Assembly (NCBI RefSeq): GCF_000759775.1 | Contig: NZ_BBMY01000006.1 | Coordinates: 1-64,000 of the forward strand | Reading direction: 5' to 3' | DNA from: Escherichia albertii NBRC 107761 = DSM 17582 | Lineage (GTDB): Bacteria > Pseudomonadota > Gammaproteobacteria > Enterobacterales > Enterobacteriaceae | Length of the DNA stretch: 64,000 bases | Shown here: positions 10,264 through 20,533 of the stretch, in pieces | Layout of the letters: each line of letters starts with the position of its first letter | Numbering within the stretch: the stretch's first letter is position 1 | Program-made: the position numbers and the translations under genes | The notes under the pieces: model-generated | Seen by the model: the letters and a program-made list of their open reading frames with translations, nothing else | Told to the model about the DNA's origin: nothing | The model's database searches: none

Positions 10264-12498
10264 CTAGCTCCCGTGCAACCGACGCGCGTCGATAACATCT
10301 GGCACCTGGTTGAGTTTACCCAGCACGCGGCCCAGCACTTGCAGATTGTAAATCTCAATAGTCATGTCGATGGTCGCCAGTTGCTGCTTAGTGTCGCTAC
10401 GGCTGGCAACGCCAAGCACGTTCACCTTCTCGTTAGCGAGGATAGTGGTGATATCACGCAATAACCCACTGCGATCATTGGCCATTACACGGACCACCAG
10501 CGAATACCCGGCTGAGTAGCTCTCTCCCCATACCGCGTCAACAATACGTTCCGGCGCGTGTGAACGCAGTTCTGCCAGTTGCTCACAGTCTGCACGATGC
10601 ACTGAAATACCGCGTCCCTGGGTAATGAAACCAACAATCTCATCACCTGGAATCGGCTGGCAGCAACGCGCGATATGGTGCATCAGGTTGCCGACGCCTT
10701 CTACTACCACGCGACCGTTATCTTTACTGCGATTTTGCGGCGTATAGTTTTTTTGCTGCAACTGTTTCAGCGCGGCAGCATCCTGTTCTTCGGCGCTCGG
10801 CTTATTAAATTGCGATTGCAGGAAGTTCACCATCTGATTGAGACGGATATCTCCGCCGCCAATCGCCGCCAGCAACTCGTCGACATCATTGAAGTTGTAG
10901 CGAGGCAGCAGATGTTTTTCCGCTTCTTTCAGGCTGATCCCCAGATGTTCCAGTTCGTCGTCCAGGATTTGCCGCCCGGCCAGAATGTTTTTGTCGCGAT
11001 CCTGTTTACGGAACCATGCGTGAATTTTCGAGCGTCCACGGCTGGTTGTAACATATCCCAGGGTTGGATTTAACCAGTCGCGACTAGGGTTTGGCTGTTT
11101 CTGAGTGATAATTTCAATCTGGTCCCCCATCTGCAACTGATAGGTAAACGGCACAATACGTCCGCCAATTTTGGCCCCTATACAGCGGTGTCCAACGTCG
11201 CTGTGGATGTGGTAAGCAAAGTCCAGCGGCGTTGATCCCACAGGCAAATCAACGACATCACCTTTCGGCGTAAAGACGTACACCCGGTCATCAAAGACCT
11301 GACTGCGCACTTCGTCGAGCATTTCGCCGGAATCCGCCATCTCTTCCTGCCACGCTATCAGTTTTCGCAGCCAGGCAATACGGTCTTCATGTCCCGAACG
11401 AGCCCCGCCAGAAGCCGTGCCTTCTTTGTATTTCCAGTGCGCAGCAACGCCCAGTTCGGCATCTTCATGCATCTGTTTGGTGCGGATCTGGATCTCGACC
11501 GTCTTCCCGCCCGGCCCCAATACAACGGTATGAATCGACTGATAACCGTTAGGTTTTGGGTTTGCGACATAATCGTCAAACTCATCAGGCAGATGACGAT
11601 AGTGAGTGTGCACTATCCCCAATGCAGCGTAGCAATCCTGTAGACGTTCCGCGACGATACGTACCGCACGCACATCAAATAACTCATCAAAGGCGAGATT
11701 CTTTTTCTGCATTTTGCGCCAGATGCTGTAGATGTGTTTCGGGCGGCCATATACCTCAGCTTTAACACCTTCGGCTTTCATCTCTGCGCGCAGATGACCG
11801 ACAAACTCTTCAATGTAGTGTTCGCGATCGAGACGGCGCTCATGCAGCAGTTTGGCGATGCGCTTGTATTCCGTCGGGTGGAGATAACGGAAGCAGTAAT
11901 CTTCCAGTTCCCATTTCAGTTGTCCGATCCCAAGACGGTTCGCCAGCGGCGCGTAGATATTGGTGCACTCTTTTGCCGCCAGCACGCGTTCGTCTTCCGG
12001 CGCGTCTTTCACTTCGCGCAGATGAGCAATTCGCTCCGCCAGTTTGATGACCACGCAACGGAAGTCATCGACCATCGCCAGCAACATCCGGCGAACGTTA
12101 TCAACCTGTTCGGAGGAAACGGAATCGGTGTGCGTGGCTTTCAACTGGCGGATTGCCGCCATATCCCGCACGCCGTGAATAAGGTTGACCACCGACTTAC
12201 CGACGCTTTCACGCAGTACATCTTCACTGACTACATTGGCATCAGCCAGAGGGAAGAGCAGCGCCGCTCGTAGCGTGTCAATATCCATACTTAATGTCGA
12301 GAGTATCTCTACCATCTCGACACCACGCCACAACAGCAGACTGGCATCTGGATGCCCCTGCGTCTGCTGCAGACAATACGCCCAGGTTTCGGCTAAGCAC
12401 TCACACGATTTCTGGCTGGCAATACCCAGACTTGCGATCCATTTTTGCGGATCAAATTCACCAGCCTTATTGATATGTGCACTTCTTACCGCAACCAT
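10264..12498 (-). CDS. relA: GTP/GDP pyrophosphokinase RelA ((p)ppGpp synthetase I)
   Basis: RelA is the ribosome-associated synthetase that makes (p)ppGpp from ATP and GTP/GDP when uncharged tRNA enters the A site. The 744-residue protein has an N-terminal degenerate hydrolase region (to about 200), lacking the intact HD pair of SpoT; the synthetase domain (about 220-370) with GRPKHIYSIWRKMQ and YQSIHTVV; a TGS domain (about 405-470, VYVFTPKGDVVDLP); a conserved Cys/His segment (IARCCQPIPGDEIVGF, near 610); and a C-terminal ACT domain (about 665-744). Length equals E. coli RelA and the sequence is very close to it from memory. It is 47 bp downstream of rlmD on the same strand. Confidence 0.98.
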   Translation of the reverse strand: MVAVRSAHINKAGEFDPQKWIASLGIASQKSCECLAETWAYCLQQTQGHPDASLLLWRGVEMVEILSTLSMDIDTLRAALLFPLADANVVSEDVLRESVGKSVVNLIHGVRDMAAIRQLKATHTDSVSSEQVDNVRRMLLAMVDDFRCVVIKLAERIAHLREVKDAPEDERVLAAKECTNIYAPLANRLGIGQLKWELEDYCFRYLHPTEYKRIAKLLHERRLDREHYIEEFVGHLRAEMKAEGVKAEVYGRPKHIYSIWRKMQKKNLAFDELFDVRAVRIVAERLQDCYAALGIVHTHYRHLPDEFDDYVANPKPNGYQSIHTVVLGPGGKTVEIQIRTKQMHEDAELGVAAHWKYKEGTASGGARSGHEDRIAWLRKLIAWQEEMADSGEMLDEVRSQVFDDRVYVFTPKGDVVDLPVGSTPLDFAYHIHSDVGHRCIGAKIGGRIVPFTYQLQMGDQIEIITQKQPNPSRDWLNPTLGYVTTSRGRSKIHAWFRKQDRDKNILAGRQILDDELEHLGISLKEAEKHLLPRYNFNDVDELLAAIGGGDIRLNQMVNFLQSQFNKPSAEEQDAAALKQLQQKNYTPQNRSKDNGRVVVEGVGNLMHHIARCCQPIPGDEIVGFITQGRGISVHRADCEQLAELRSHAPERIVDAVWGESYSAGYSLVVRVMANDRSGLLRDITTILANEKVNVLGVASRSDTKQQLATIDMTIEIYNLQVLGRVLGKLNQVPDVIDARRLHGS

Positions 12499-12545
12499 CG
12501 TCCTCTCCTTTAGGGACCAGACCTGCCGAAATCGGCAAGTCGCAA

Positions 12546-13847
12546 CTATTTAACGCGCGAGAAAAGCACCATCGATTCCAGATGCCCCGTGTGCGGGAAC
12601 ATATCCAGCATCGCCAGTCGCGCAATGGTATATCCTGCTTTTAATAACGCTTCGCTATCCCGAGCCAGCGTTGCAGGGTTACAGGATACATAAACAATAC
12701 GAATGGGTTCCAGTTTTATAATTTGTTGCATAACACCTGCGGCACCTGCACGCGCCGGGTCCAGTAACACTTTGTCAAAACCGTTTTTCGCCCATGGCTG
12801 CTTTGTGACATCATCTTCAAGATTTTCGTGATAAAACGTCACATTATGTAAGCCATTAAGACGCGCGTTCTCCTGACCTTTTTCCACCAGCGCAGGCACA
12901 CCTTCCACGCCGACGACGCTTGCCGCACGAGTAGCGACAGGAAGAGTAAAATTCCCCATGCCGCAGAACAGATCCAGCACACGATCGTCTGGCTGTACAT
13001 CCAGCCATTCCAGCGCCTGCGCCACCATTTTTTGGTTCACGCCTGCGTTGACCTGAATAAAATCACGCGGGCTAAAGGTTAAGCGCAACCCATTTGCATC
13101 ATACCAGGGCATCTCCCCAGATACGGTTTCGAGTATCTCACTATCAGGGGCGAGATACAGATCCAGGCCTTCAGAATGCGAAAAGCGTTCCAGTTTTTCG
13201 CGATCAGCCGAATTGAGCGGTGCAGTATGGCGTAAAATCATCAGCGTGCCGCTGGTTGCCTGCACCAGCTCAACATGCCCAAGATGACGTATTGCTTGCA
13301 AACTCATCAGACATGCCCTGACTTTGGGCAGCAATGCTTCAAGTTGGGGCACTAAAATAGGGCATTGTTTGATATCAACAATGTCACTGGTGCCGGATTT
13401 ACGAAATCCCATCAGAAGTTGCTGCGTTTTCGGCAGATAATTCAGACTTAAACGCGCACGGCGTCGGTAGCCCCAGGGGGTATCCGCGATAACATCAGAA
13501 ACGTCGTGTTTCATTAATCGGGCAAGCGCCGCGCTTTTGCTACGTTGCTGTAACTCAACGCTGGCGTGTTGTTGCTGGCAGCCGCCGCATACGCCAAAAT
13601 GAGGACAGCGCGGCGTTTCACGCTCTGGGCTGTCGCTTAACCGGCGCACGACTTTAGCGCGAGCATACTGTTTTTTATCTTCTGTAACAGTAACTTCCGC
13701 GTTTTCTTGCGGTAATAATCCAGGGATAAATAACGTTTTTCCGTTATGCCGCGCCACACCCTGACCAAAAGAGTCGAGGTCATTGACTGAAACGGTTATG
13801 ATCTGACGCGTCGTCACGCGCCGTTTTGCAGAGTAGAATTGCGCCAT
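12546..13847 (-). CDS. rlmD: 23S rRNA (uracil-1939-C5)-methyltransferase RlmD
   Basis: RlmD (formerly RumA) uses SAM to make m5U1939 in 23S rRNA. The 433-residue protein has an N-terminal TRAM domain (about residues 15-75), iron-sulfur cluster cysteines in [12 protein letters not shown] (about 81-92) plus a fourth Cys in IKQCPIL, the SAM motif [13 protein letters not shown] near 295, LLDPARAGA, and the catalytic Cys in [13 protein letters not shown] near 389. Length is standard. It is divergent from barA, with only 56 bp between the two starts, so the promoters must overlap or be short. relA follows downstream. Confidence 0.97.
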   Translation of the reverse strand: MAQFYSAKRRVTTRQIITVSVNDLDSFGQGVARHNGKTLFIPGLLPQENAEVTVTEDKKQYARAKVVRRLSDSPERETPRCPHFGVCGGCQQQHASVELQQRSKSAALARLMKHDVSDVIADTPWGYRRRARLSLNYLPKTQQLLMGFRKSGTSDIVDIKQCPILVPQLEALLPKVRACLMSLQAIRHLGHVELVQATSGTLMILRHTAPLNSADREKLERFSHSEGLDLYLAPDSEILETVSGEMPWYDANGLRLTFSPRDFIQVNAGVNQKMVAQALEWLDVQPDDRVLDLFCGMGNFTLPVATRAASVVGVEGVPALVEKGQENARLNGLHNVTFYHENLEDDVTKQPWAKNGFDKVLLDPARAGAAGVMQQIIKLEPIRIVYVSCNPATLARDSEALLKAGYTIARLAMLDMFPHTGHLESMVLFSRVK

Positions 13848-13903
13848 TGGCGAGACTTTCTCAATTTAACAGTGTGACCTTAATTGTCCCATAACGGAAC
13901 TCC

Positions 13904-16660
13904 ATGACCAACTACAGCCTGCGCGCACGCATGATGATTCTGATCCTGGCGCCGACCGTCCTTATTGGGTTATTGCTTAGTATCTTTTTCGTCGTGCATC
14001 GCTATAACGACTTGCAGCGTCAACTGGAAGATGCCGGCGCCAGTATTATTGAACCGCTGGCGGTTTCTACCGAATATGGCATGAGTCTGCAAAATCGCGA
14101 ATCTATCGGGCAATTGATAAGCGTTCTGCATCGTCGCCATTCCGATATTGTGCGCGCTATTTCGGTTTATGACGAAAATAACCACCTGTTTGTCACTTCC
14201 AATTTTCAACTTGACCCTTCGGTAATGCAGCTCGACAGCAATGTACCGTTCCCACGCCAGCTCACCGTCACACGCGACGGCGATATTATGATCCTGCGCA
14301 CGCCAATTATTTCTGAGAGTTATTCTCCCGACGAATCCCCCAGCAGCGATGCTAAAAATAGTCAGAATATGTTGGGATATATTGCCCTTGAACTGGATCT
14401 GAAATCGGTACGGCTACAGCAATATAAAGAGATCTTCATTTCCAGCGTGATGATGCTGTTTTGTATTGGTATTGCGCTTATTTTTGGCTGGCGCTTAATG
14501 CGTGATGTAACCGGCCCGATTCGCAACATGGTGAATACCGTCGACCGCATTCGCCGTGGGCAACTCGATAGCCGCGTAGAAGGTTTTATGCTCGGCGAAC
14601 TGGATATGCTGAAAAACGGCATTAATTCAATGGCAATGTCGCTGGCGGCTTATCACGAAGAGATGCAGCACAATATCGACCAGGCGACATCCGATCTGCG
14701 TGAAACGCTGGAGCAGATGGAAATTCAGAACGTTGAGTTAGATCTAGCGAAAAAACGCGCCCAGGAAGCGGCGCGAATTAAGTCAGAGTTCCTGGCAAAT
14801 ATGTCGCATGAGTTACGTACGCCGTTGAATGGTGTTATCGGCTTTACCCGCCTGACCCTAAAAACAGAACTGACGCCGACACAGCGAGATCACCTGAATA
14901 CCATTGAACGTTCGGCAAATAACTTACTGGCAATCATTAACGATGTCCTCGACTTCTCAAAACTGGAAGCTGGCAAACTGATTCTGGAAAGCATTCCATT
15001 CCCACTGCGTAGCACGCTGGATGAAGTGGTGACACTGCTGGCCCACTCATCGCACGATAAGGGGCTGGAACTGACGCTCAATATTAAGAGCGACGTGCCC
15101 GATAACGTGATTGGCGACCCACTGCGTTTACAGCAAATCATCACAAACCTGGTGGGGAATGCGATTAAATTCACCGAGAATGGCAACATCGATATTCTGG
15201 TGGAAAAACGTGCGTTGAGTAATACCAAAGTGCAGATTGAAGTGCAGATCCGCGATACCGGTATCGGCATTCCCGAACGCGATCAATCACGCTTGTTCCA
15301 GGCCTTCAGACAGGCAGATGCCAGTATTTCACGTCGTCATGGCGGCACCGGATTGGGACTGGTCATTACACAAAAACTGGTTAATGAAATGGGCGGCGAT
15401 ATCTCGTTCCATAGCCAGCCGAATCGTGGCTCCACATTCTGGTTCCACATTAATCTCGATCTGAACCCGAATATTATTATCGAAGGGCCATCCACACAGT
15501 GCCTTGCAGGCAAACGTCTGGCTTATGTTGAACCGAATTCCGCTGCCGCGCAGTGTACTCTCGACATTTTAAGCGAAACGCCGCTGGAGGTGATTTATAG
15601 CCCAAGCTTCTCTGCACTTCCGCCAGAACACTACGACATGATGTTGCTAGGAATCGCCGTGACATTCCGCGAACCGCTAACGATGCAACATGCCCGGTTG
15701 CTAAAAGCCGTATCCATGGCTGATTATCTGATGCTGGCGCTTCCCTGCCATGCTCAGGTCAATGCCGAAAAGCTCAAGCAAGATGGTATTGGCGCCTGCT
15801 TGCTGAAACCATTAACACCTACACGTCTGTTGCCTGCGCTGACCGAATTTTGTCATCAAAAACAAAACACACTTTTGCCTGTCAACGATGAACGTAAGCT
15901 GGCAATGACGGTCATGGCCGTTGATGATAACCCCGCAAACCTGAAGCTTATCGGCGCATTGCTGGAAGATATGGTGCAGCATGTTGAGCTTTGCGATAGC
16001 GGACATCAGGCAGTTGAACGGGCGAAACAGATGCCCTTCGATTTGATCTTAATGGATATTCAGATGCCGGACATGGACGGTATTCGGGCGTGCGAACTTA
16101 TTCATCAGCTTCCGCATCAACAGCAAACGCCGGTTATTGCAGTAACCGCACATGCGATGGCCGGGCAAAAAGAAAAGCTACTTGGCGCGGGGATGAGTGA
16201 TTATCTGGCAAAACCAATTGAAGAAGAGCGATTGCATAATTTACTGTTGCGTTACAAACCTGGCAGCGGTATTTCCTCACGCGTCGTGACGCCAGATGTG
16301 AACGAGATTGTGGTGAACCAGAATACGACTCTCGACTGGCAACTGGCGCTACGCCAGGCTGCCGGCAAAACCGATCTGGCGCGCGATATGCTGCAAATGT
16401 TACTCAATTTCCTGCCAGAAGTTCGTAACAAGGTAGAAGAGCAGCTAGTTGGAGAAAACCCGGAAGGTCTGGTTGATTTGATCCACAAACTGCACGGCAG
16501 TTGCGGTTATAGCGGCGTACCGCGTATGAAGAATCTCTGCCAACTCATCGAACAACAACTACGTAGCGGTACCAAAGAAGAAGATCTGGAACCTGAATTG
16601 CTGGAACTGCTGGACGAGATGGATAACGTGGCGCGTGAAGCCAGCAAAATTCTTGGGTAA
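13904..16660 (+). CDS. barA: Hybrid sensor histidine kinase BarA
   Basis: BarA is the tripartite membrane sensor kinase that phosphorylates the response regulator UvrY; formate and acetate are reported inputs. The 918-residue protein has two N-terminal membrane segments (about residues 10-31 and 175-197) around a periplasmic region, a HAMP domain (about 200-250), a coiled coil, the HisKA site [14 protein letters not shown] near 302, ATPase motifs ([29 protein letters not shown]), a receiver domain with the phospho-Asp in [13 protein letters not shown] near 718, and a C-terminal HPt with [13 protein letters not shown] near 861. All phosphorelay residues are present. csrB, a target of UvrY, is encoded about 2 kb downstream. 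Confidence 0.98.
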   Translation: MTNYSLRARMMILILAPTVLIGLLLSIFFVVHRYNDLQRQLEDAGASIIEPLAVSTEYGMSLQNRESIGQLISVLHRRHSDIVRAISVYDENNHLFVTSNFQLDPSVMQLDSNVPFPRQLTVTRDGDIMILRTPIISESYSPDESPSSDAKNSQNMLGYIALELDLKSVRLQQYKEIFISSVMMLFCIGIALIFGWRLMRDVTGPIRNMVNTVDRIRRGQLDSRVEGFMLGELDMLKNGINSMAMSLAAYHEEMQHNIDQATSDLRETLEQMEIQNVELDLAKKRAQEAARIKSEFLANMSHELRTPLNGVIGFTRLTLKTELTPTQRDHLNTIERSANNLLAIINDVLDFSKLEAGKLILESIPFPLRSTLDEVVTLLAHSSHDKGLELTLNIKSDVPDNVIGDPLRLQQIITNLVGNAIKFTENGNIDILVEKRALSNTKVQIEVQIRDTGIGIPERDQSRLFQAFRQADASISRRHGGTGLGLVITQKLVNEMGGDISFHSQPNRGSTFWFHINLDLNPNIIIEGPSTQCLAGKRLAYVEPNSAAAQCTLDILSETPLEVIYSPSFSALPPEHYDMMLLGIAVTFREPLTMQHARLLKAVSMADYLMLALPCHAQVNAEKLKQDGIGACLLKPLTPTRLLPALTEFCHQKQNTLLPVNDERKLAMTVMAVDDNPANLKLIGALLEDMVQHVELCDSGHQAVERAKQMPFDLILMDIQMPDMDGIRACELIHQLPHQQQTPVIAVTAHAMAGQKEKLLGAGMSDYLAKPIEEERLHNLLLRYKPGSGISSRVVTPDVNEIVVNQNTTLDWQLALRQAAGKTDLARDMLQMLLNFLPEVRNKVEEQLVGENPEGLVDLIHKLHGSCGYSGVPRMKNLCQLIEQQLRSGTKEEDLEPELLELLDEMDNVAREASKILG

Positions 16661-16729
16661 CAAGCAAATTACCGATTCATTTGGCGCATCAGGCAAGATG
16701 AATATCGTAACGTGGTTGCTGTGTGGCTA

Positions 16730-16757
16730 ATGCCCTCTGATTATCAGAGGGCATATA
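16730..16757. terminator. Hairpin between barA and yqcA (shared terminator candidate)
   Basis: ATGCCCTCTGA and its complement TCAGAGGGCAT form a stem of about 11 pairs with a minimal loop. It lies between convergent barA and yqcA. T-runs on either side are poor, so termination efficiency is uncertain. Confidence 0.65.
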
Positions 16758-16759
16758 TG

Positions 16760-17209
16760 TTATTTCAATAAACTGGCCCATTGTTCAACCCAGGGATTAG
16801 AAACCGTTTCCGGCTCCGGGGTCTCACTGGCATCAACCAACAGTATTTCTCCCACCCGCTGCGCACTCTGTTCCTGAAGCAACGCATCGAACTGCTTGCC
16901 GCCGTTGCAGAAATTCACATAGCTGCTGTCGCCAAGCGCAATCACGCCATAACGCAGATTCGGCTGGAACCCCAGGCTATCCTTTATTCCCTGAAAGAGC
17001 GGCACAATGCTGTCGGGAAGATCGCCCTGGCCGGTCGTGGAGGTTACCACCAGTACATACTTGTCCTGATATGGCAACCAGTCGTTTAATTCAGGATCTT
17101 CAAATACAGTCGCTTTGTGCCCTTGTCTGGACAAAATCGCTTCCGCTTCTTCGGCAACTAGCAATGCGTTGCCGTACATGGTGCCCACAAAAATACCAAT
17201 TTCCGCCAT
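16760..17209 (-). CDS. yqcA: Flavodoxin-like protein YqcA
   Basis: A 149-residue short-chain flavodoxin. The FMN phosphate loop [15 protein letters not shown] lies near residue 9, the second FMN loop [11 protein letters not shown] near 57, and [12 protein letters not shown] near 95. It would be a cytoplasmic FMN electron carrier; its physiological partner in E. coli is not firmly known to me. It is in a minus-strand group with truC and yqcC: truC lies 17 bp upstream and yqcC overlaps truC, so the three are probably one transcript. Confidence 0.94.
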   Translation of the reverse strand: MAEIGIFVGTMYGNALLVAEEAEAILSRQGHKATVFEDPELNDWLPYQDKYVLVVTSTTGQGDLPDSIVPLFQGIKDSLGFQPNLRYGVIALGDSSYVNFCNGGKQFDALLQEQSAQRVGEILLVDASETPEPETVSNPWVEQWASLLK

Positions 17210-17226
17210 ACCGTTTTCTCCCTGGA

Positions 17227-18009
17227 TTAGGAACTTATGTCACCATCCTGACCCGATGACTCGCTGAACTCAACCCTTTCATTTTCAGGAAGCAGACCGC
17301 GCCAGCCAAATTGTGATAGCGCCTGCATCCAGGTATTGTCCAGACCCGCGTGGATTGTGAGCGGCTCCCCCGTAAAAGGATGCGTTAATGACAACTTGCT
17401 GGCATGCAGCATTAACCGTTGAAGGCCAAAGTGTTCAGCCGCACTGCGATTCTGGCGTAAATCGCCATGCTTGCTGTCACCGATAATGGGATGACGCAAA
17501 TGAGCGAGATGTCGACGTAGCTGGTGCTTGCGTCCTGTTTTTGGTTCCAGCTCCACCAGGCCGTAGCGGGTCGTCGGGTAACGCCCGGTCGCCACCGGCA
17601 TTTCTACCGTTGCCAGACCACGATAATGCGTCACCGCTGGCTGTGGACCTTTATCTTCACGGGCGAATTTATCAGCGATTTTATCCAGCTCTTCCACCAG
17701 TGGGTAATCCAGTTCCGCCTCTTCCATCAACCAACCGCGCACAATCGCGTGGTAACATTTCTGAATTTGGTGCTGTTCAAACTGTTGCGCCAGCAACCGC
17801 CCGGCCTCGCTGGACAATCCCATCAGTAACACGCCGGAAGTCGGTCGGTCCAGGCGATGTGCGGTAAAAACATGCTGACCAATCTGGTCACGCACGGTTT
17901 GCATCACGACCACTTTCTCGTCACGATCCAGCCAACTACGATGAACCAACCAGCCGGACGGTTTATTCACCGCAACCAGCCATTCATCCTGGTAGAGTAT
18001 TTCCAGCAT
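17227..18009 (-). CDS. truC: tRNA pseudouridine(65) synthase TruC
   Basis: TruC makes pseudouridine-65 in tRNA-Ile and tRNA-Asp. The 260-residue protein is of the RluA/RsuA type: the catalytic Asp is in [14 protein letters not shown] near residue 54, with downstream family motifs [20 protein letters not shown] (about 150-170) and [10 protein letters not shown] near 207. No S4 domain is present. Its ATG shares one base with the stop of yqcC (TGATG arrangement), which suggests translational coupling. Confidence 0.95.
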   Translation of the reverse strand: MLEILYQDEWLVAVNKPSGWLVHRSWLDRDEKVVVMQTVRDQIGQHVFTAHRLDRPTSGVLLMGLSSEAGRLLAQQFEQHQIQKCYHAIVRGWLMEEAELDYPLVEELDKIADKFAREDKGPQPAVTHYRGLATVEMPVATGRYPTTRYGLVELEPKTGRKHQLRRHLAHLRHPIIGDSKHGDLRQNRSAAEHFGLQRLMLHASKLSLTHPFTGEPLTIHAGLDNTWMQALSQFGWRGLLPENERVEFSESSGQDGDISS

Positions 18010-18338
18010 CAGTGAGTATCATCCGCAAAAAGAGCATCCAGCTTTTCCAGTTCTGCCAGAATTAACGCGCGTTGGGGGTGATCCGTCGCCAGCGCCATTT
18101 CATAATACGGCGCCACGGCAAATGCCGCCGGTAAAGGCTGGTGGTTATCTAATAAATCGTGCATCCGCGGAATCAGTACCCATTGCAACCACTCCAGTGG
18201 CTCCATCGTATCCATAAAGAATGGCTGGGTACTCGCAAATTGATGCGGCTGGGGTTCATCGCTCTGCCAGTGCTGATGTTCACGTAATAGCGCTTCAAGC
18301 GCCTGCAACTGGAGACGAACGCGGTCATGAGTGGTCAT
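18009..18338 (-). CDS. yqcC: YqcC family protein, function unknown
   Basis: A 109-residue cytoplasmic protein of the YqcC family with no signal peptide and no membrane segment. It is largely helical, with a Trp-rich middle (MEPLEWLQWVLIPRMHDLL). The function is unknown. It is the first gene of the yqcC-truC-yqcA group, and its stop overlaps the truC start. The csrB terminator lies about 45 bp upstream of its start, so either a promoter is squeezed into that gap or there is read-through from csrB. Confidence 0.9.
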   Translation of the reverse strand: MTTHDRVRLQLQALEALLREHQHWQSDEPQPHQFASTQPFFMDTMEPLEWLQWVLIPRMHDLLDNHQPLPAAFAVAPYYEMALATDHPQRALILAELEKLDALFADDTH

Positions 18339-18382
18339 AAAGCAACCTCAAGAAGAAAAAACTGCCGCGAAGGATAGCAGGA

Positions 18383-18751
18383 ATAAAAAAAGGGAGCACT
18401 GTATTCACAGTGCTCCCGGTTCGTTTCGCAGCATTCCAGCTACTTTTGTTGCTCCCTGCTCATCCTTGACAACTTTTCCTCTGGCCTTGCGGCCAATCGT
18501 TCTTCCTGAACTATTGCTTCCTGCACACACCACCCCGGCGTGATTACTTCATCCTGAAGCGTCCCTGGCCTTCCTGACCCGCCAAATCATCCTGACTGGC
18601 TCTCATTCTCCATCCTGGAGGTGTCCTTTAACGCATCCAGCGTTATCCTCTTCGCTTCATCCAGAAGCCTTTCCCTGAAACACCATCCTGGCGTGTCCTT
18701 CAGAAGTGTCATCATCCTGATGTTCACTTCGCTGTCTGACTCCCTGTCGAC
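18383..18751 (-). ncRNA. csrB: CsrB regulatory RNA (CsrA-sequestering)
   Basis: CsrB binds many copies of the RNA-binding protein CsrA and so relieves CsrA control of carbon metabolism, motility and biofilm. The minus-strand RNA starts GTCGACAGGGAGTCAG, as E. coli CsrB does, is 369 nt, and ends in a stem GGGAGCACTGTG..CAGTGCTCCC with a T run. I count 22 GGA triplets on the RNA strand, many within short imperfect repeats such as CAGGATG. There is no ORF. The position between yqcC and syd matches E. coli. A UvrY-type palindrome lies upstream (18924-18941) and the sensor BarA is encoded nearby. Confidence 0.97.
18384..18418 (-). terminator. CsrB terminator
   Basis: A 10-bp stem GGGAGCACTG/CAGTGCTCCC with loop TGAATA is followed in the leftward sense by seven T. 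It defines the 3' end of csrB. Confidence 0.95.
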
Positions 18752-18923
18752 GAAGATAGAATCGTCTTTTTAGCCGAGTCTTACAAGGCGCTTACAGACA
18801 ATATGTTAAGGAAAGCTTCATATAAAAATTAAAAAAATAGCATAATAAATTGATTTGAAATAAAAATATCAATTCTTATCTTTTTAAGTATTTACTTATT
18901 TCCTGGCGATCTCCTACAGGGTC

Positions 18924-18941
18924 TGTAAGAGATCTCTCACA
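18924..18941. promoter_or_regulatory. UvrY/SirA-type 18-bp palindrome upstream of csrB
   Basis: TGTAAGAGATCTCTCACA fits the TGTNAGNNATNNCTNACA form I know for SirA/UvrY binding at csr sRNA genes. It lies about 170-190 bp upstream of the csrB start, a distance like the distal activator site described in E. coli. It is also close to the syd 3' end. Confidence 0.8.
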
Positions 18942-18960
18942 ACCAGACGGGGTATTTGGA

Positions 18961-19506
18961 TTACAGAAGAGGCTTAAGTTGGTTAAGGAATTCCGCAAGA
19001 TTTGAGGCCAGAGGCGTCCGTTTCCGCGTTCCCAACGTCTCTTTGCACACATCGCCCGTGAGATTGCACACGGAGATCACCTCCAGTTCTTCTTCCAGCG
19101 TGGCAATAAAGAGTGTCGGTGACAGCTTAAGGCGTTTCTGAGTGACCAGATGTCCAATCAGATTCTCCTGCACCCGGCGGAAATCGTCCTCGCTCCAGGT
19201 TTGCAGCAATGTCAGAGGGATATCACCAAACTGCGCATGCATATCCCCGGCAAACTGGGTCGTATAAAAGGAATGAATTGTAGGCTGTATCACAATATCA
19301 AAAGCTCGTTCAACCGCGTTCACATTTTGCTCTCCGGTAAACGGCTGGGGTTGCCAGTATACGGCATCGTTGGTGGTTGAAATAATGCATGGCGAGGGAA
19401 CGCCATAAAGCTCCTCGCTCAACGGCCAACTGTTGTGCTGTTCATGCCAGGCATCGCAGTAACGTGCGGTAAAATCTTTCAAGGCTTGTGCGGTCAATTC
19501 GTCCAC
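18961..19506 (-). CDS. syd: SecY-interacting protein Syd
   Basis: Syd is a cytosolic protein that binds the SecY translocon subunit and is thought to monitor or disrupt badly assembled SecYEG. The 181-residue sequence starts [20 protein letters not shown] and carries the family-typical [14 protein letters not shown] and [20 protein letters not shown]. It has no membrane segment or signal peptide. Length matches E. coli Syd. It is divergent from queF with 67 bp between starts, and csrB lies downstream on the same strand. Confidence 0.95.
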   Translation of the reverse strand: MDELTAQALKDFTARYCDAWHEQHNSWPLSEELYGVPSPCIISTTNDAVYWQPQPFTGEQNVNAVERAFDIVIQPTIHSFYTTQFAGDMHAQFGDIPLTLLQTWSEDDFRRVQENLIGHLVTQKRLKLSPTLFIATLEEELEVISVCNLTGDVCKETLGTRKRTPLASNLAEFLNQLKPLL

Positions 19507-19573
19507 TAATTTCTCTCTTCACTTAAACCGGATACACTTGCCGTTTAGTTTATCTGGTTTATGACGGTGAAAC

Positions 19574-20422
19574 ATGTCTTCTTATACAAACCATCAGGCA
19601 CTTGCGGGCCTGACTCTCGGAAAATCAACCGATTACCGGGATACTTATGACGCCAGCCTGCTGCAAGGCGTTCCACGCAGTTTGAATCGCGATCCGCTAG
19701 GCTTGAAAGCGGATAATCTGCCATTTCACGGTGCGGATATCTGGACGCTATATGAACTTTCCTGGCTGAACGCGAAAGGTTTGCCGCAGGTCGCCGTCGG
19801 TCATGTCGAACTTGATTACACCAGCGTGAATCTCATTGAATCGAAAAGCTTCAAACTGTATCTCAATAGCTTTAACCAGACGCGCTTTAACAACTGGGAT
19901 GAGGTGCGCCAGACGCTGGAACGTGATTTAAGCGCCTGTGCCCAGGGTGCGGTCAGTGTAGCGTTGTATCGCCTTGATGAACTGGAAGGCCAGCCAATAG
20001 GCCATTTTAATGGCATCTGCATTGATGACCAGGATATCGCCATTGATAACTATGAGTTCACCACCGACTACCTGAAAGATGCCGCCAGCGGCGAGAACGT
20101 GGTGGAAGAGACGCTGGTTAGCCACTTGCTGAAATCCAACTGCCTGATAACTCACCAGCCAGACTGGGGCTCAATTCAAATTCAGTACCGAGGTCGCAAG
20201 ATTGACAGGGAAAAGTTGCTGCGTTATCTGGTCTCTTTCCGTCATCACAACGAGTTCCATGAGCAATGCGTAGAGCGTATTTTTAATGACCTGTTACGCT
20301 TCTGTCAGCCAGAAAAATTAAGCGTTTACGCTCGTTATACTCGCCGCGGTGGGCTGGACATTAATCCCTGGCGCAGCAATACCGACTTTGTCCCATCGGT
20401 GACCCGGCTGGTACGACAATAA
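19574..20422 (+). CDS. queF: NADPH-dependent 7-cyano-7-deazaguanine reductase QueF
   Basis: QueF reduces preQ0 to preQ1 with two NADPH, giving the base that Tgt inserts into tRNA for queuosine. The 282-residue length is the bicistronic-type (long) QueF. The NADPH-binding QueF motif [12 protein letters not shown] lies near residue 90, the nucleophilic Cys is in [14 protein letters not shown] near 190, and the catalytic Asp is in the same stretch near 197. Start [20 protein letters not shown] is as in E. coli. QueE at 1495 is an earlier step of the same pathway. Confidence 0.97.
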   Translation: MSSYTNHQALAGLTLGKSTDYRDTYDASLLQGVPRSLNRDPLGLKADNLPFHGADIWTLYELSWLNAKGLPQVAVGHVELDYTSVNLIESKSFKLYLNSFNQTRFNNWDEVRQTLERDLSACAQGAVSVALYRLDELEGQPIGHFNGICIDDQDIAIDNYEFTTDYLKDAASGENVVEETLVSHLLKSNCLITHQPDWGSIQIQYRGRKIDREKLLRYLVSFRHHNEFHEQCVERIFNDLLRFCQPEKLSVYARYTRRGGLDINPWRSNTDFVPSVTRLVRQ

Positions 20423-20533
20423 ATTTTTTCTCAATTTTGCGTACTGGGTTCACGCATAAGGTTGTGAAAGATCATCAGGCAGGGCTATTGTAATCAAAGG
20501 GAATGACGATATTCGTCCCATAAGGAGTTTTTC

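Noticed and set aside
16675..16710. Possible REP unit after barA (GGCGCATCAGGCAAGATG)
   Set aside because: Only one short arm is present; no partner arm is visible, so it is at most a fragment.
18331..18543. A 70-residue plus-strand ORF across csrB
   Set aside because: It runs antisense to the CsrB RNA and consists of the complement of the GGA repeats and terminator.
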